Positions 53,003-62,477 of a DNA stretch of 64,000 nucleotides are shown in pieces. A program made the translations under genes and the position numbers. This DNA comes from JAAZBA01 sp964461815. GTDB lineage: Bacteria; Bacillota; Clostridia; Oscillospirales; QAMX01. The notes under the pieces were generated by a model, which was given only the letters and a program-made list of their open reading frames with translations, was not told the DNA's origin and made no database searches. The stretch lies in contig CAYWVF010000007.1 in the NCBI GenBank assembly GCA_964461815.1, forward strand, positions 1 to 64,000, written 5' to 3'. Positions within the stretch are counted from its first letter, which is position 1, and the number at the start of each line of letters is the position of its first letter.

Positions 53003-53050
53003 CTGGTATACTTGAATAATTCAAATTAGAAATAACAGTGGATCTTACTA

Positions 53051-53937
53051 TTAGTTTCTTATATCTATGTCCAATTCTTTGATCCACGGATCGTCACCAT
53101 CTTCTGCCGTACCGTTGTAGTGAATATTGCTAAACACAACATTCTCCATCGTCACGTCTCCGGCGTAGATATCACTGATATATGAATCCTTAAGCGATGC
53201 TCCGAGATATACTGTACCTCGGCGAAGTGAATACACGCCTCGTACATTTATCTCATTGGTCTCCCCTAGGCATAATACTCTTTCCATATAATAGTTGCAC
53301 TCGCCTATTCTAACAATGCCCCACGGACCATACTCACCGCCTACGTCGGCAATATTCTCTATAGATACCCGATAAACCTTTGCTCCGTCATGATTTCTGA
53401 TCGCAACGATCGACTGTCTTGTGTAAGCACGTACATTTCTGATCGTAATGTCATGAATATCGATACCACCGTTCTCTGGGACAAGTGAACTATCTGTACC
53501 TTTCGGAAAAGCTGATATCGCAACAACGTCATCACCTGTACGGTCTGTGATATTTTCGACAAGGATATCAGAGCATCCGAGTCTCAAATCATTGCCTTTA
53601 CCGCCATCAAGAACAGCTTCTCCACGTCCGATAATACGAATACCATGCTGAGCACCTTTGAGCTTCAGTCCAATGTCAGTATACATATTCTCGTTTCTGA
53701 ATATATTTTCATAAATACCCTCTGCAAGTGTCAGATGACAATCATCAAGTATCACAGTTATATCGGATGGAAGAAGTATACTCTTCTTAATCAGCTATTC
53801 ATCCCGACCTGTACGCATACACTTACGTGGAATGCGTACAAATCGTATCGAACTGTTTTTGGGCGGCATTTACTGTGTTTTGTATGTATTCAGAATCGGA
53901 TGAACCGACAAGTTCATCAACATTTGGATCTTAGCAT
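53051..53937 (-). pseudogene. Decayed right-handed beta-helix (pectinase-like) gene
   Basis: The largest intact frame (53051-53755, GTG start, 234 residues) shows beta-helix repeats such as ITVILDDCHL just upstream, IIGRGEAVLDGG, CSDILVENITDRTGDDVVAI, IDIHDITIRNVRAY and VTMENVVFSNIHYN, as in GH28-like/pectate-lyase-type proteins of gut bacteria. The missing N-terminus is still readable upstream in pieces: DPNVDELVGSSDSEYIQN (from 53930), then RIPRKCMRTGRDE in another frame, a TAG at 53795-53797 where family members have Trp, and LIKKSILLPSD. There is also an apparent internal deletion of roughly 70 residues after VLDGGKGN. One or more frameshifts, a nonsense codon and a deletion mean it is no longer functional. 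It is the last gene of the catabolic operon. Confidence 0.8.
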
Positions 53938-53978
53938 AATTTCATTAGTAGCGCCTATCCGTTATATGGACATACTCA

Positions 53979-55352
53979 TTATGCAAGACCGAGTTCACGC
54001 TCTACCTCGAATATAGCCTCGTCAATAATATCAAGACCCTTGATAGCCATGTCATCTTCCATAATGAGCAGCGGAGACAGACGAAGGATATGTCCCGATG
54101 GTACCCACGCAAGGCCCTTGGAGAATGCTCTCTGATATACAAGTCTGCCTGCTTCCGGATACGCTTCCTTAGTTGCCTTATCCTTAACAAGCTCTATTGC
54201 CAATAAGCAGCCTTTACCGCGAACATCACCGATGATCTTATGCTCGTCCTTCATCTTATTCATTCTCTTCAGGAACAGCTCGCCCAAATGAGCACTTTTT
54301 TCGCACAGATTCTCTTCTTCCATAACTTCGATAGAGGCAAGAGCCGCTGCACATGCCATCGGATTTCCACCATAGCTGGATGATGCGGATATCTTTTCAA
54401 TAGACGGTGCCAGATCCTTAGAAACGCACATTGCCGTTACAGGGAATCCGTTGCCAAAGCCCTTACCGAGTGTTGTAATATCAGCTGTAACATTCCAGTG
54501 ATCCATAGCAAGCATTTTACCTGTACGACCCATACATGTCAAAACTTCATCTGCAAAAAGAAGAATGCCTCTCTTATTACAGAGCTCACGCAGTGCCGGC
54601 ATGAAATCATCCGGAGGAACAACGCTGCCGCCCCAACCCTGTATAGGCTCAAGAACTATTGCAGCTACATTCTTGCCACCGTTTGACATTTCATTGTCAA
54701 GAATAGCTTCAAGATGACGAATATACGGTGTTGAATCCTTAAGTGCTTCTTCCTCTGTTCTGCCAAATGCATCACGGTAAGGATTCGGACGCGGTGCGAG
54801 CTTAAAGCCGGGAGCTCTCATAAATGTATCAACACCTACAACTGCCAGTGAATTAGCACCAAGTGTTTTGCCGTGGAAATCTCTCCAGAATGAGATGAAT
54901 TCAGCCTTGCCTGTTGCGGCACGAGCACAACGTAAGCCTGCTTCTACAGCTGTTGTACCGGAATCGTAAAGCTGGAAGCCGCCGAATCTGCCGCCTGTTG
55001 CCTCATGCAGCTTCTCCATGAGCTTCATCTTTACTTCTGTTGTAAAGTCATGACAATTCATAAGCTTATTTGCATACTCAGCTACAGCTCCGCTTATTTT
55101 CGGATGGCAGTGACCGAGTCCTGTTACGTAGATACCGGATGAAAAGTCGATATACTTATTACCGTCAACGTCTGTAAGCACGCAGCCCTTACCTGATTCA
55201 AATGATACAGGGAAAAGTGATACCTGGCTTGAATAACCCTTCATATATTTTGCTGCTCTTGTATGATATTCAACAGACTTCGGTCCGGGAAGCTGTGTTT
55301 TTATATCCGGAACTGTATTTATATCTACCTTAGCCCAATTTTTGTCGTACAT
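53979..55352 (-). CDS. Class III aminotransferase (GABA/ornithine-aminotransferase-like)
   Basis: 457 residues, PLP-dependent fold type I. Key pieces are GLGHCHPKI, YDSGTTAVEAGLR, FWRDFHGKT, LLFADEVLTCMGRTGK with the Asp268-Glu269 pair, and Schiff-base Lys297 in TLGKGFGNGFPVTA. Class III members move an omega- or other distal amino group to 2-oxoglutarate or pyruvate. Here it lies between clan-A glycosidases and a beta-helix remnant inside a sugar operon (22 bp after the upstream gene), so an amino-sugar or sugar-derived keto substrate is possible. The sequence alone cannot decide between GABA, ornithine and sugar substrates. Confidence 0.85.
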   Translation of the reverse strand: MYDKNWAKVDINTVPDIKTQLPGPKSVEYHTRAAKYMKGYSSQVSLFPVSFESGKGCVLTDVDGNKYIDFSSGIYVTGLGHCHPKISGAVAEYANKLMNCHDFTTEVKMKLMEKLHEATGGRFGGFQLYDSGTTAVEAGLRCARAATGKAEFISFWRDFHGKTLGANSLAVVGVDTFMRAPGFKLAPRPNPYRDAFGRTEEEALKDSTPYIRHLEAILDNEMSNGGKNVAAIVLEPIQGWGGSVVPPDDFMPALRELCNKRGILLFADEVLTCMGRTGKMLAMDHWNVTADITTLGKGFGNGFPVTAMCVSKDLAPSIEKISASSSYGGNPMACAAALASIEVMEEENLCEKSAHLGELFLKRMNKMKDEHKIIGDVRGKGCLLAIELVKDKATKEAYPEAGRLVYQRAFSKGLAWVPSGHILRLSPLLIMEDDMAIKGLDIIDEAIFEVERELGLA

Positions 55353-55374
55353 ATTTATACCTCCAAATTAATTA

Positions 55375-57348
55375 TTATTCATTTCTGATGAGATAATATA
55401 TAGATGGGAATTTTTCACCCACATTAAACTTGATATAACCGTCTTCATATGTTGTCGGAATAAGACCAACATAAAATCCCTCGGCATTTATTCCCCATAC
55501 CTTAAGATCAGGATTTTCTGTCTTGATCGATATTTCCGCTTCAATGACCTCAGCAAGAACAGGCGTTCTTCCCAGCTCGTACATAAGATCACCGACAAAT
55601 TTTGAATCTGTGTTCATTGCACGTCCTACAGTTGTAAGCAGAATATTATCTGTCTTTGAAAGATCATCGCTTGTAAGTGATGATGCGGCAATTACAGCAA
55701 AATCTGTCTTGGATCTTACCTTGAATCCATCAAGCTCAATGAGACCATTTTTTCCTACCATTCCATATGCAACCTTTGTCATAGGTGTATCAATCGTACC
55801 GTATTGTTTTCTCCAGTTTCTGTAAAGCTCACCTGTATCCGATCTTACATCACCTAACGACAGGTCAACCACCTGATCCTTATCTGTGATATGAGCTGTC
55901 GCTGTATTTGAGATCACTCCGTCATATTCGGAGCCGAGCCTTGTATATTCAGCTGCAGCATCCAGATTATTATATTCGTAGAAGCTTTTTGTCATATCAC
56001 TGACCTTAAGAGCAATGCTTCCATCCGACTTTTTAACATCTCCGCGACGTGTAATAAGCGCTGCATGGTAGAATAATCCGAATTTAGCAGGATCGTTCCA
56101 TGTTGAGAATAAGCCTTCTCTATATGGAATGCCGCCGATAGTAGCAGAGCTCACCTCTTTACCGAGAGGCATACCTTCCACTCTCGTACCGTACGCATAT
56201 GTATGGATCGTATATCCTGACCAGCCCTGAAGCATACCTACAGCTGCACATACCAGAGGTGACTCGGCACGAAATTCATTCGGCCATGTGAGATCCCACT
56301 CTGAAATAAAGTAAGGCTTATCGGGCAGTCTATTCAGTGCGGTAGATGCAAAGCCGTACTCAGCCTGCTGAGTAAACGCCTTATGTATGCAACGTTTCTC
56401 TACTTCGCCCCAATGCCACCCATAAAAATACGGATGTCCGTCAGCATAGTCCGTAACATTCTGAGGCTTTGTAACAGCTCCCATTCTCTGCCAGTTTGTA
56501 CCTGTGATAGGTATCTTTACATCGATCTTTCTGAGAAATGCGTACATATCAACATAGTATTTTTCCATAAGATCGATCTTGAAGCTAACAAGCGGCTCGA
56601 AATTTTCATTGAGATCACATGTGTACGCATCAAAATCAATATCGTTTTCTTTTAACCATGCATTGAATAAGTCACGGAATTTTGAAGCATATGGTTCGAT
56701 ATCTATTTTTTGTGAGAAGAAGTCTGCTTCATTCACGATCTCTGTCATTACAAAAACAGGATCATCCTTATATGCAATTCCCGTATATGGATTTACATGT
56801 GTCCAAAAATCATATGCAAATTTTTTCTGTAGCTCGATAAGTCTCTCGTCGTAGTAACAGTAGGGCTTAGCTGCATCCTTTAGAAGATGTACATTTTCCA
56901 CTCCGTCACCTGATTTGAACTTTCTGTACGTCATTAAGTCGAAGTAAACGTATATACCGTTCTTTTTCAGGCAATATACAAGATAATCCAGACGTTTCAT
57001 GCTTTCGGGATCAAGCTCCATGGATGTAGATTGACGCTCTCCCTTTGTAAACTGGAATATATTGGGCGTTGACCACTCGGCATCGAGCTGATGGAAACGC
57101 ACTATGTTACAGCCTATCTTTGCAAGACGAAGAGCAACGCCTTCGGAATAGTCAAATGACGGAAAACATGCACCGGAATTGAAGTTTGTACCCCAAAATC
57201 TTCCTACTGTGCCGTCTTCAAATACAAATTTGTCTCCATCGGCTTTTAAAAATCCATGCTTACCTGCCGGCACCTCGTTTTTATAAACGAATCTGAGATC
57301 AACAGGAGCATCATCGGCATATGCGGGAAATGGTATATACTTTGGCAT
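55375..57348 (-). CDS. Clan GH-A glycoside hydrolase (cellulase-like barrel), copy 2
   Basis: 657 residues, no signal peptide. A beta-lead with FEDGTVGRFWGTNFNSGACF precedes a TIM barrel with IGCNIVRFHQLDAEW, the likely acid/base Glu207 in TEIVNEADFF and the likely nucleophile Glu349 in FISEWDLTWPNE, spaced as in clan A. The GWSGYTIHTYAYG strand and a C-terminal beta domain follow. The family number is uncertain; it resembles large GH5-like proteins of gut Firmicutes. ATG 57348 has GAAAGGAG upstream; an in-frame TTG 18 bp earlier lies on that site. It is a tandem paralogue of the next gene upstream. Confidence 0.75.
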   Translation of the reverse strand: MPKYIPFPAYADDAPVDLRFVYKNEVPAGKHGFLKADGDKFVFEDGTVGRFWGTNFNSGACFPSFDYSEGVALRLAKIGCNIVRFHQLDAEWSTPNIFQFTKGERQSTSMELDPESMKRLDYLVYCLKKNGIYVYFDLMTYRKFKSGDGVENVHLLKDAAKPYCYYDERLIELQKKFAYDFWTHVNPYTGIAYKDDPVFVMTEIVNEADFFSQKIDIEPYASKFRDLFNAWLKENDIDFDAYTCDLNENFEPLVSFKIDLMEKYYVDMYAFLRKIDVKIPITGTNWQRMGAVTKPQNVTDYADGHPYFYGWHWGEVEKRCIHKAFTQQAEYGFASTALNRLPDKPYFISEWDLTWPNEFRAESPLVCAAVGMLQGWSGYTIHTYAYGTRVEGMPLGKEVSSATIGGIPYREGLFSTWNDPAKFGLFYHAALITRRGDVKKSDGSIALKVSDMTKSFYEYNNLDAAAEYTRLGSEYDGVISNTATAHITDKDQVVDLSLGDVRSDTGELYRNWRKQYGTIDTPMTKVAYGMVGKNGLIELDGFKVRSKTDFAVIAASSLTSDDLSKTDNILLTTVGRAMNTDSKFVGDLMYELGRTPVLAEVIEAEISIKTENPDLKVWGINAEGFYVGLIPTTYEDGYIKFNVGEKFPSIYYLIRNE

Positions 57349-57411
57349 GAACAAATCTCCTTTCAAGTGTTATTATAAAATATAAGCTGTATTAAAAATT
57401 CAGTATCTTAA

Positions 57412-59382
57412 TTACTCTACCCTGATGAGATAGTACATTGATGGGAACTGCTCGCCTATCTTAAATTTAAGAACTCCGTTATCATATTCGGATGGGATAC
57501 AGCCTATATAGAAACCCTCTGCGCTGATAGCCCATATTTTCATATTCGGATGAGATGTTTTCAGCTCGATCTCCGCTTCTGTCACTTCAATAGTAATAGG
57601 TGCAGTACCGTAATCCACCAATTTGTCACCATCAAACTTGGCGTTTGTATTTTTAGCACGTCCTACCGCTGTAAGGAGAATGTTATTTGTTTCGCTGAGC
57701 TTATCGTCGGAAAGAGATGACATTGCAATTACTGCGAAGTCTGTATCACTCTTTATGGACAGGTCGTTCATTTCTATTTTTCCGTTCTTTTGCAGGAAAC
57801 CGTATGCACATTTAGTTCTTTCGGAATCGATCGTACCATAGTTCTTTGTCCAGCTTCTATACATCTCGCCTGTGTCGGATATTACTTCGCCCTTACTGAG
57901 ATCAACAAGAGGAGTATTTTCATCAACAATGTTGCTACATGTATTTTCTACTCCGTCATATGTGACACCTACCGCTCTAAGCTCAGATGCAGCGGTAAGT
58001 GCGGTAACAGGTAAATTGTGCATTGTCTCTGCTTTAACTGCAACTCTTGAATCAGATGCTTTTACATCGCCTCTTCTTGTTATAAGAGCTGCATGATAAA
58101 ACAGACCGAACTTCGCCGGATCATTCCATGTTGAGAATATACCCTCACGGTAAGCTGTTCCACCGATAGATGATGCACTGATCTCCTTACCCAGCATGTT
58201 CATATTCTCGAGATATGCTCCGTATGCATATGTATGTATCGTATAACCTGACCAGCCCTGGAGCGCTCCTATAGCCGCATATAGTATTGGCGATTCTGCA
58301 CGATGCTCATTCGGCCACGGCATATCCCATTCAGATACAAATAACGGCTTACCAAATGTACGGCATGCAGCCATATTGTAAATACCACTGTCCGGAACCT
58401 CTGTGATAGCCGTGTTCATGCAATACTTATCTTCTGTACCCCATCTCCAGTCATAAAAATAGAAATGACTGTCGTTGAAGTCACATACATTTTGTGCCTT
58501 TCTCAGCTCGTTGGAAACAGTATGATTTGTTCCGCATATCGGTATCTTTACTCCGATCTCTTTCATATAATTCATCATATCGATATAATGATCTTCATAT
58601 ATCTTTATTCTGAATTCAGAGATTATCGGATTTTCACGATCGTTTATATCACAGGAATATGCATCAAAATCGATGTTGTTTTCCTTCAGCCATGCACTGA
58701 ACATGTCACGGAACATCGTTACATAAGGCTCGACTTCAAGCTTGAAGTTGAAAAAGTCACTCTCGTTTACAACCTCTGCCATAACGATCGCCGGCTCATT
58801 CTTATATGCAAGACCTGTATACGGATTCACATGATTCCACAAATCATACGCCAATTTCTTCTGCAATTCGATAAGTCTCGGAGCAAAATAATCGTACGGT
58901 TTAGCCGCATCCTTTAATAAATGAGCATTTTCCACACCGTCACCCGTCTTGAATTTGCGGTAGGTAAACATATCTATGTAGCTGTAAATGCCTTCATTCT
59001 TTAAACAGAAAATAAGATAGTCAAGTCGCTTCATGCTTTCCGGGTCAAAGGACTGCGTATTTTTCAAAACTTTACCCTTTGTAAATTGGAATATATTCGG
59101 CGTTGCCCATTCGGAATCTAGCTGATGAAAGCGGACAATATTACAGCCGATCTTCGCAAGACGCTTTGCAAATTTTTCCGCATAATCAAAATCCGGGAAA
59201 TTCGCCTGACTGTTTATACAAGTACCCCAGAAACGCTCGACCTTACCGTCTTCAAATGCGAATCTATCTCCGTCTACCTTTAAAAATCCATGCTTTCCGG
59301 CAGGCTTTTCATTTTCAAAAACAAAGCTTATATCAATCGGTGCGTCGTTTGGAAATGCCGGGTATGGTACGTATCTTGACAT
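57412..59382 (-). CDS. Clan GH-A glycoside hydrolase (cellulase-like barrel), copy 1
   Basis: 656 residues, no signal peptide, aligned along its whole length with the downstream copy: FEDGKVERFWGTCINSQANF, IGCNIVRFHQLDSEW, Glu207 in VVNESDFF, Glu351 in FVSEWDMPWPNEHRAE, GWSGYTIHTYAYG and SMYYLIRVE at the end. Loop differences around the barrel (for example residues 285-345) suggest a different sugar in the subsites. Both are cytoplasmic, so they should cut short imported glycosides. It lies 46 bp downstream of the FGGY kinase in the same operon. Confidence 0.75.
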   Translation of the reverse strand: MSRYVPYPAFPNDAPIDISFVFENEKPAGKHGFLKVDGDRFAFEDGKVERFWGTCINSQANFPDFDYAEKFAKRLAKIGCNIVRFHQLDSEWATPNIFQFTKGKVLKNTQSFDPESMKRLDYLIFCLKNEGIYSYIDMFTYRKFKTGDGVENAHLLKDAAKPYDYFAPRLIELQKKLAYDLWNHVNPYTGLAYKNEPAIVMAEVVNESDFFNFKLEVEPYVTMFRDMFSAWLKENNIDFDAYSCDINDRENPIISEFRIKIYEDHYIDMMNYMKEIGVKIPICGTNHTVSNELRKAQNVCDFNDSHFYFYDWRWGTEDKYCMNTAITEVPDSGIYNMAACRTFGKPLFVSEWDMPWPNEHRAESPILYAAIGALQGWSGYTIHTYAYGAYLENMNMLGKEISASSIGGTAYREGIFSTWNDPAKFGLFYHAALITRRGDVKASDSRVAVKAETMHNLPVTALTAASELRAVGVTYDGVENTCSNIVDENTPLVDLSKGEVISDTGEMYRSWTKNYGTIDSERTKCAYGFLQKNGKIEMNDLSIKSDTDFAVIAMSSLSDDKLSETNNILLTAVGRAKNTNAKFDGDKLVDYGTAPITIEVTEAEIELKTSHPNMKIWAISAEGFYIGCIPSEYDNGVLKFKIGEQFPSMYYLIRVE

Positions 59383-59428
59383 ATGATCTACCTCTTTCTA
59401 TTAATTTAATATCTTGTTGTAACAGCTA

Positions 59429-60922
59429 TCAGCCGTAAAAGCCTAAATCCTTGTTCAGTTTTTTGTAAAGCTTGTATTTAACGTCGTAATTTGATGCTTT
59501 TTCTTCGTTTGGTAAATATGTTTTCTTTATTTTTATATACCTTTTAAATTCATCCGCAGAATTTAATATTCCAAGGCTCATTGCTGCACCGAAAGCACAA
59601 CCAAGAGCTGTTGATTCACTGTTTTCCGGAACTACAACTGCTTTATTTAAGATATTTGCTTTCATTTGCAGCCATAATGAGCTTTTCGCTCCTCCGCCTA
59701 AAGACAGAACATATTTTGCATCCAGTCCGCACCTATCCAACAGATCCAGATTTTCTCTGATGAGGAAAGAAACACCTTCCATTATCGCACCTGCAATATC
59801 TATTCTGTCCGTATCGAGAGTTAGTCCATAGATCACGCCTGTAGCATCGGGATTGACTACAGGTGACATATATCCGCAAAAATGAGGAAGCATTATTAGC
59901 TTATCGGAAATCCTTCCTCTTTTTTCAAGCTCACTATCTATGTATTTATAGATAGTGCCTGTTTTCAGTTCCTTTTCTACCTCTGTCATGAAGCTGTCGC
60001 GATACCATTTCAATAGAGCACCTGCTGTTGAGCTGTTAGGTAACGCAAGATATTTACCGTTTATACCATGACAAAGTATCGGAAGATCGTCATTATCGGG
60101 TATATTATCCAATGTTGCCGCAATTGCAAGTGCAGTTCCCGTAGTCTCACACACTATGCCTCCGTCAGTGTTTGCACATCCCAGCGCAGAAGCACACTGA
60201 TCCAACATACCTGAAATAACTATCGTATCATCGGAAAGTCCCAGCTCCCTTGCGATATCGGGTCTGAGCATACCTGCTATATGCGATGGTGGGACGAGCT
60301 TCGGAAGTTTAGTTTCGTCTATCTGTGCCAGCTCAAGAAGCTCTTTATCCCACTTATATTTTGCTATATCCATATAACCCGTGCATGAGCTGACAGTGTA
60401 GTCAGTTTCAAAGCTTCCGGTCAGCTCATATATGACGTAGTCCTTCAAGAGCAGGAATTTTTCCGTCTGATCATATCTTTCCGGGAAATTTTCACGCATA
60501 TATTTAAGCTTCAGCAGTGGAAGTATCGGATCGAATCCCGGTATTCCCGTTATCGAATGAAACTTTTTTTCGTCGCATTTCTCACGAAAATAATTGCACT
60601 CTGTTTGTGCTCTTGTATCAAGCCATACCCATGCATTGTCAAACGCTTTTCCATCTTTGCCGATCGTGATAAGTGTTTCCGCCTGTCCCGTAACACTTAT
60701 TGCAACTGAGCAATCGGAAAATCCGTTTGGAGTTGTAATGTCCTTTATAAGTCTTTTAGCTGCGGATATATACACTTCGGGATCGCACTCGATACGTCCA
60801 TCACCTGGATATGAATATTCCCACTGCCATTCAGAGCTTGATACAACGTCAAACGATGTGTTGAAAACAGATGCCTTAAAAGTCGTAGTTCCGTAATCTA
60901 AGACTAAAATATAATCCATCAT
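59429..60922 (-). CDS. FGGY-family carbohydrate kinase
   Basis: 497 residues in two RNase-H-like domains. The first holds LVLDYGTTTFKASVFN (phosphate-1 loop), SVTGQAE and VWLDTRAQTECNYF; the second holds CETTGTALAIAATL, LPHFCGYMSPVVNP and LSLGGGAKSSLWLQMKANIL. The closest types are xylulokinase, L-fuculokinase and rhamnulokinase. Its ATG overlaps the stop of the FucI-like isomerase by 4 bp, so the two are coupled and it should phosphorylate the ketose made by the isomerase. The sugar is not named by the sequence. Confidence 0.88.
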   Translation of the reverse strand: MMDYILVLDYGTTTFKASVFNTSFDVVSSSEWQWEYSYPGDGRIECDPEVYISAAKRLIKDITTPNGFSDCSVAISVTGQAETLITIGKDGKAFDNAWVWLDTRAQTECNYFREKCDEKKFHSITGIPGFDPILPLLKLKYMRENFPERYDQTEKFLLLKDYVIYELTGSFETDYTVSSCTGYMDIAKYKWDKELLELAQIDETKLPKLVPPSHIAGMLRPDIARELGLSDDTIVISGMLDQCASALGCANTDGGIVCETTGTALAIAATLDNIPDNDDLPILCHGINGKYLALPNSSTAGALLKWYRDSFMTEVEKELKTGTIYKYIDSELEKRGRISDKLIMLPHFCGYMSPVVNPDATGVIYGLTLDTDRIDIAGAIMEGVSFLIRENLDLLDRCGLDAKYVLSLGGGAKSSLWLQMKANILNKAVVVPENSESTALGCAFGAAMSLGILNSADEFKRYIKIKKTYLPNEEKASNYDVKYKLYKKLNKDLGFYG

Positions 60923-62271
60923 ATTACCTCAATACCCAGCATTGAGCAGAGATCCTTTATCGTTTCATAGTTGTCGCCGTAGCTTACGATAATATGCTGA
61001 CTTGCGACCTTATCCGCAAATTCACGTACAGAACAATCAAACTTGACCTCGAGGCTCGGCAATTGAGGTGCAGGCTGATCCCAGCCGCATTCTTCCCACT
61101 TCGGTGGCTGCTTCGCTTCACCTCGCATCAGATGCATAACATACTTTCCATCTGTATATATAAGTCTGCACAATGTGATTTGACCGTCCTTATACTTCGA
61201 TACGTTAAGAAGTGATGTGCTGAGAAGACCAAATGCAGACGGCTTTATGATTGCATCTCCCAATGTTACCTCACGTGGAATGAAGTCCGGAACTCCCATT
61301 AAAACTGTGTTCTCAAAGAATTCATAAAACTCTGCATATGCGGCGATCTGTCCCGTTGCGTATTTTACCATAAGCTGTGTCACACTGCCCATAATGTCAT
61401 TTTCCGGAACAGTGCTGGCTCCCGTGTACAGGTCTATAAGCATAAATATCATTGCCGGAGGAATACCCAGAAGCTTTTTCATTCCATCAACATCAATAAG
61501 AGAAACTGCATCATAGCCACGGCGTTTGATCCTGTTCGATATGGCTATAGCGTACCTTACAGCCTGCTCGATAGGCTCGTCTGAGCATTCGGATACAAAT
61601 ATGAAATTATCTCTTACAAATTTTATTCCGGCTTTTACCTCTTCGTCGCTTATCTTTGAAGCTTCCATATACATTTCCAGCATCTCAAACGGTTCAACCT
61701 CAACACCGATCTCTCTTCTGAGGCTGAGTCCGTCATACATCGTACCGTAAAGCAGCATATCACGATAACCCATTGTACCTATTCTTGCATCACGGAGTTT
61801 TCTTGCAGCATATGCAGCCGTAACATAAGATTTGATCGCATCTACAGGAGGTTCCTTATTGATAACGCTGTAAACATATTTAAATCTGTAGTGCATCTCC
61901 TGCATCGTAAACCTGAGTGCTGTTGTTCCTGCCTGATCTGCTGTGGACACTATCCTGCCGTCATCCTCTTTCCAGCCACAAAGTCCCCAAAGTACCATTG
62001 GGATGTGTCTGAACTTGTCTATAACTCTTATAACAGCATGTGTCGGTATCCATCCTGCGATACAAACTATTAATGCATCGAGGTCTTTCCCGGAAAGCTC
62101 GGCTACCGCACGATCGGCCTCAATATATCCTTCGTCATCACTTACCGGAGCAGTTGTAAAATACTCTGCATCAAATACAGATATAGCCTTAAAAGCATCC
62201 GCACATTTCTTTTCGATCACATCTCTCGGAGTATTCACCTCTCCGAATCCTACAAAACCTATACGCATCAT
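60919..62271 (-). CDS. L-fucose/L-arabinose isomerase-like protein
   Basis: 450 residues of the FucI/AraA superfamily. The N-terminal substrate domain begins IGFVGFGEVNTPRDVIEKKC and includes VLWGLCGWKEDD. The central domain has a Glu in TGASTVPENDIMG, and the C-terminus has a His in ASQHIIVSYGDN, positions expected for metal and sugar binding. It is shorter than E. coli FucI (about 590 residues), as in the branch of L-fucose isomerase-like proteins found in many gut operons. It should interconvert an aldose and a ketose, then hand it to the FGGY kinase. GAGGAAAGAGGG precedes the start by about 12 nt; the second Met is equally possible. Confidence 0.8.
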   Translation of the reverse strand: MMRIGFVGFGEVNTPRDVIEKKCADAFKAISVFDAEYFTTAPVSDDEGYIEADRAVAELSGKDLDALIVCIAGWIPTHAVIRVIDKFRHIPMVLWGLCGWKEDDGRIVSTADQAGTTALRFTMQEMHYRFKYVYSVINKEPPVDAIKSYVTAAYAARKLRDARIGTMGYRDMLLYGTMYDGLSLRREIGVEVEPFEMLEMYMEASKISDEEVKAGIKFVRDNFIFVSECSDEPIEQAVRYAIAISNRIKRRGYDAVSLIDVDGMKKLLGIPPAMIFMLIDLYTGASTVPENDIMGSVTQLMVKYATGQIAAYAEFYEFFENTVLMGVPDFIPREVTLGDAIIKPSAFGLLSTSLLNVSKYKDGQITLCRLIYTDGKYVMHLMRGEAKQPPKWEECGWDQPAPQLPSLEVKFDCSVREFADKVASQHIIVSYGDNYETIKDLCSMLGIEVI

Positions 62272-62359
62272 ATAGCTGCATCCCTCTTTCCTCTTATTAA
62301 TTTATTTCGAAACTTTCTTGTTTTATCCGTTCTCATTGTTTTTTATACGATACTGTTCA

Positions 62360-62384
62360 GTGACTTTGTCACAACACTGTGACA
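62360..62384. promoter_or_regulatory. Overlapping inverted repeats upstream of the catabolic operon
   Basis: GTGACtttGTCAC (62360-62372) overlaps TGTCACAACACTGTGACA (62367-62384). They are about 90 bp upstream of the isomerase start and overlap a TGACAA-TATAAA-like promoter on the minus strand. An operator role is inferred; the LacI-family protein encoded next door is the obvious candidate ligand. Confidence 0.5.
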
Positions 62385-62390
62385 TATAAA

Positions 62391-62437
62391 AAGGCAATTG
62401 TTTTGTTACATTGAGTATAACATAAACAACTGCCTTA
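62391..62437 (-). terminator. Terminator after the LacI-family gene
   Basis: Long hairpin with AAGGCA/TGCCTT, TTGTTT/AAACAA and GTTA/TAAC pairings broken by single mismatches. On the minus strand it runs into TTTTTATA. It ends about 40 bp past the regulator stop. Confidence 0.7.
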
Positions 62438-62477
62438 AGTCAATATATTTTTTATTTTTTCAAATACTTTTTTATGC

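Noticed and set aside
53645..54016. A + strand frame across the beta-helix remnant
   Set aside because: No family resemblance, and it runs opposite to recognisable pseudogene fragments.
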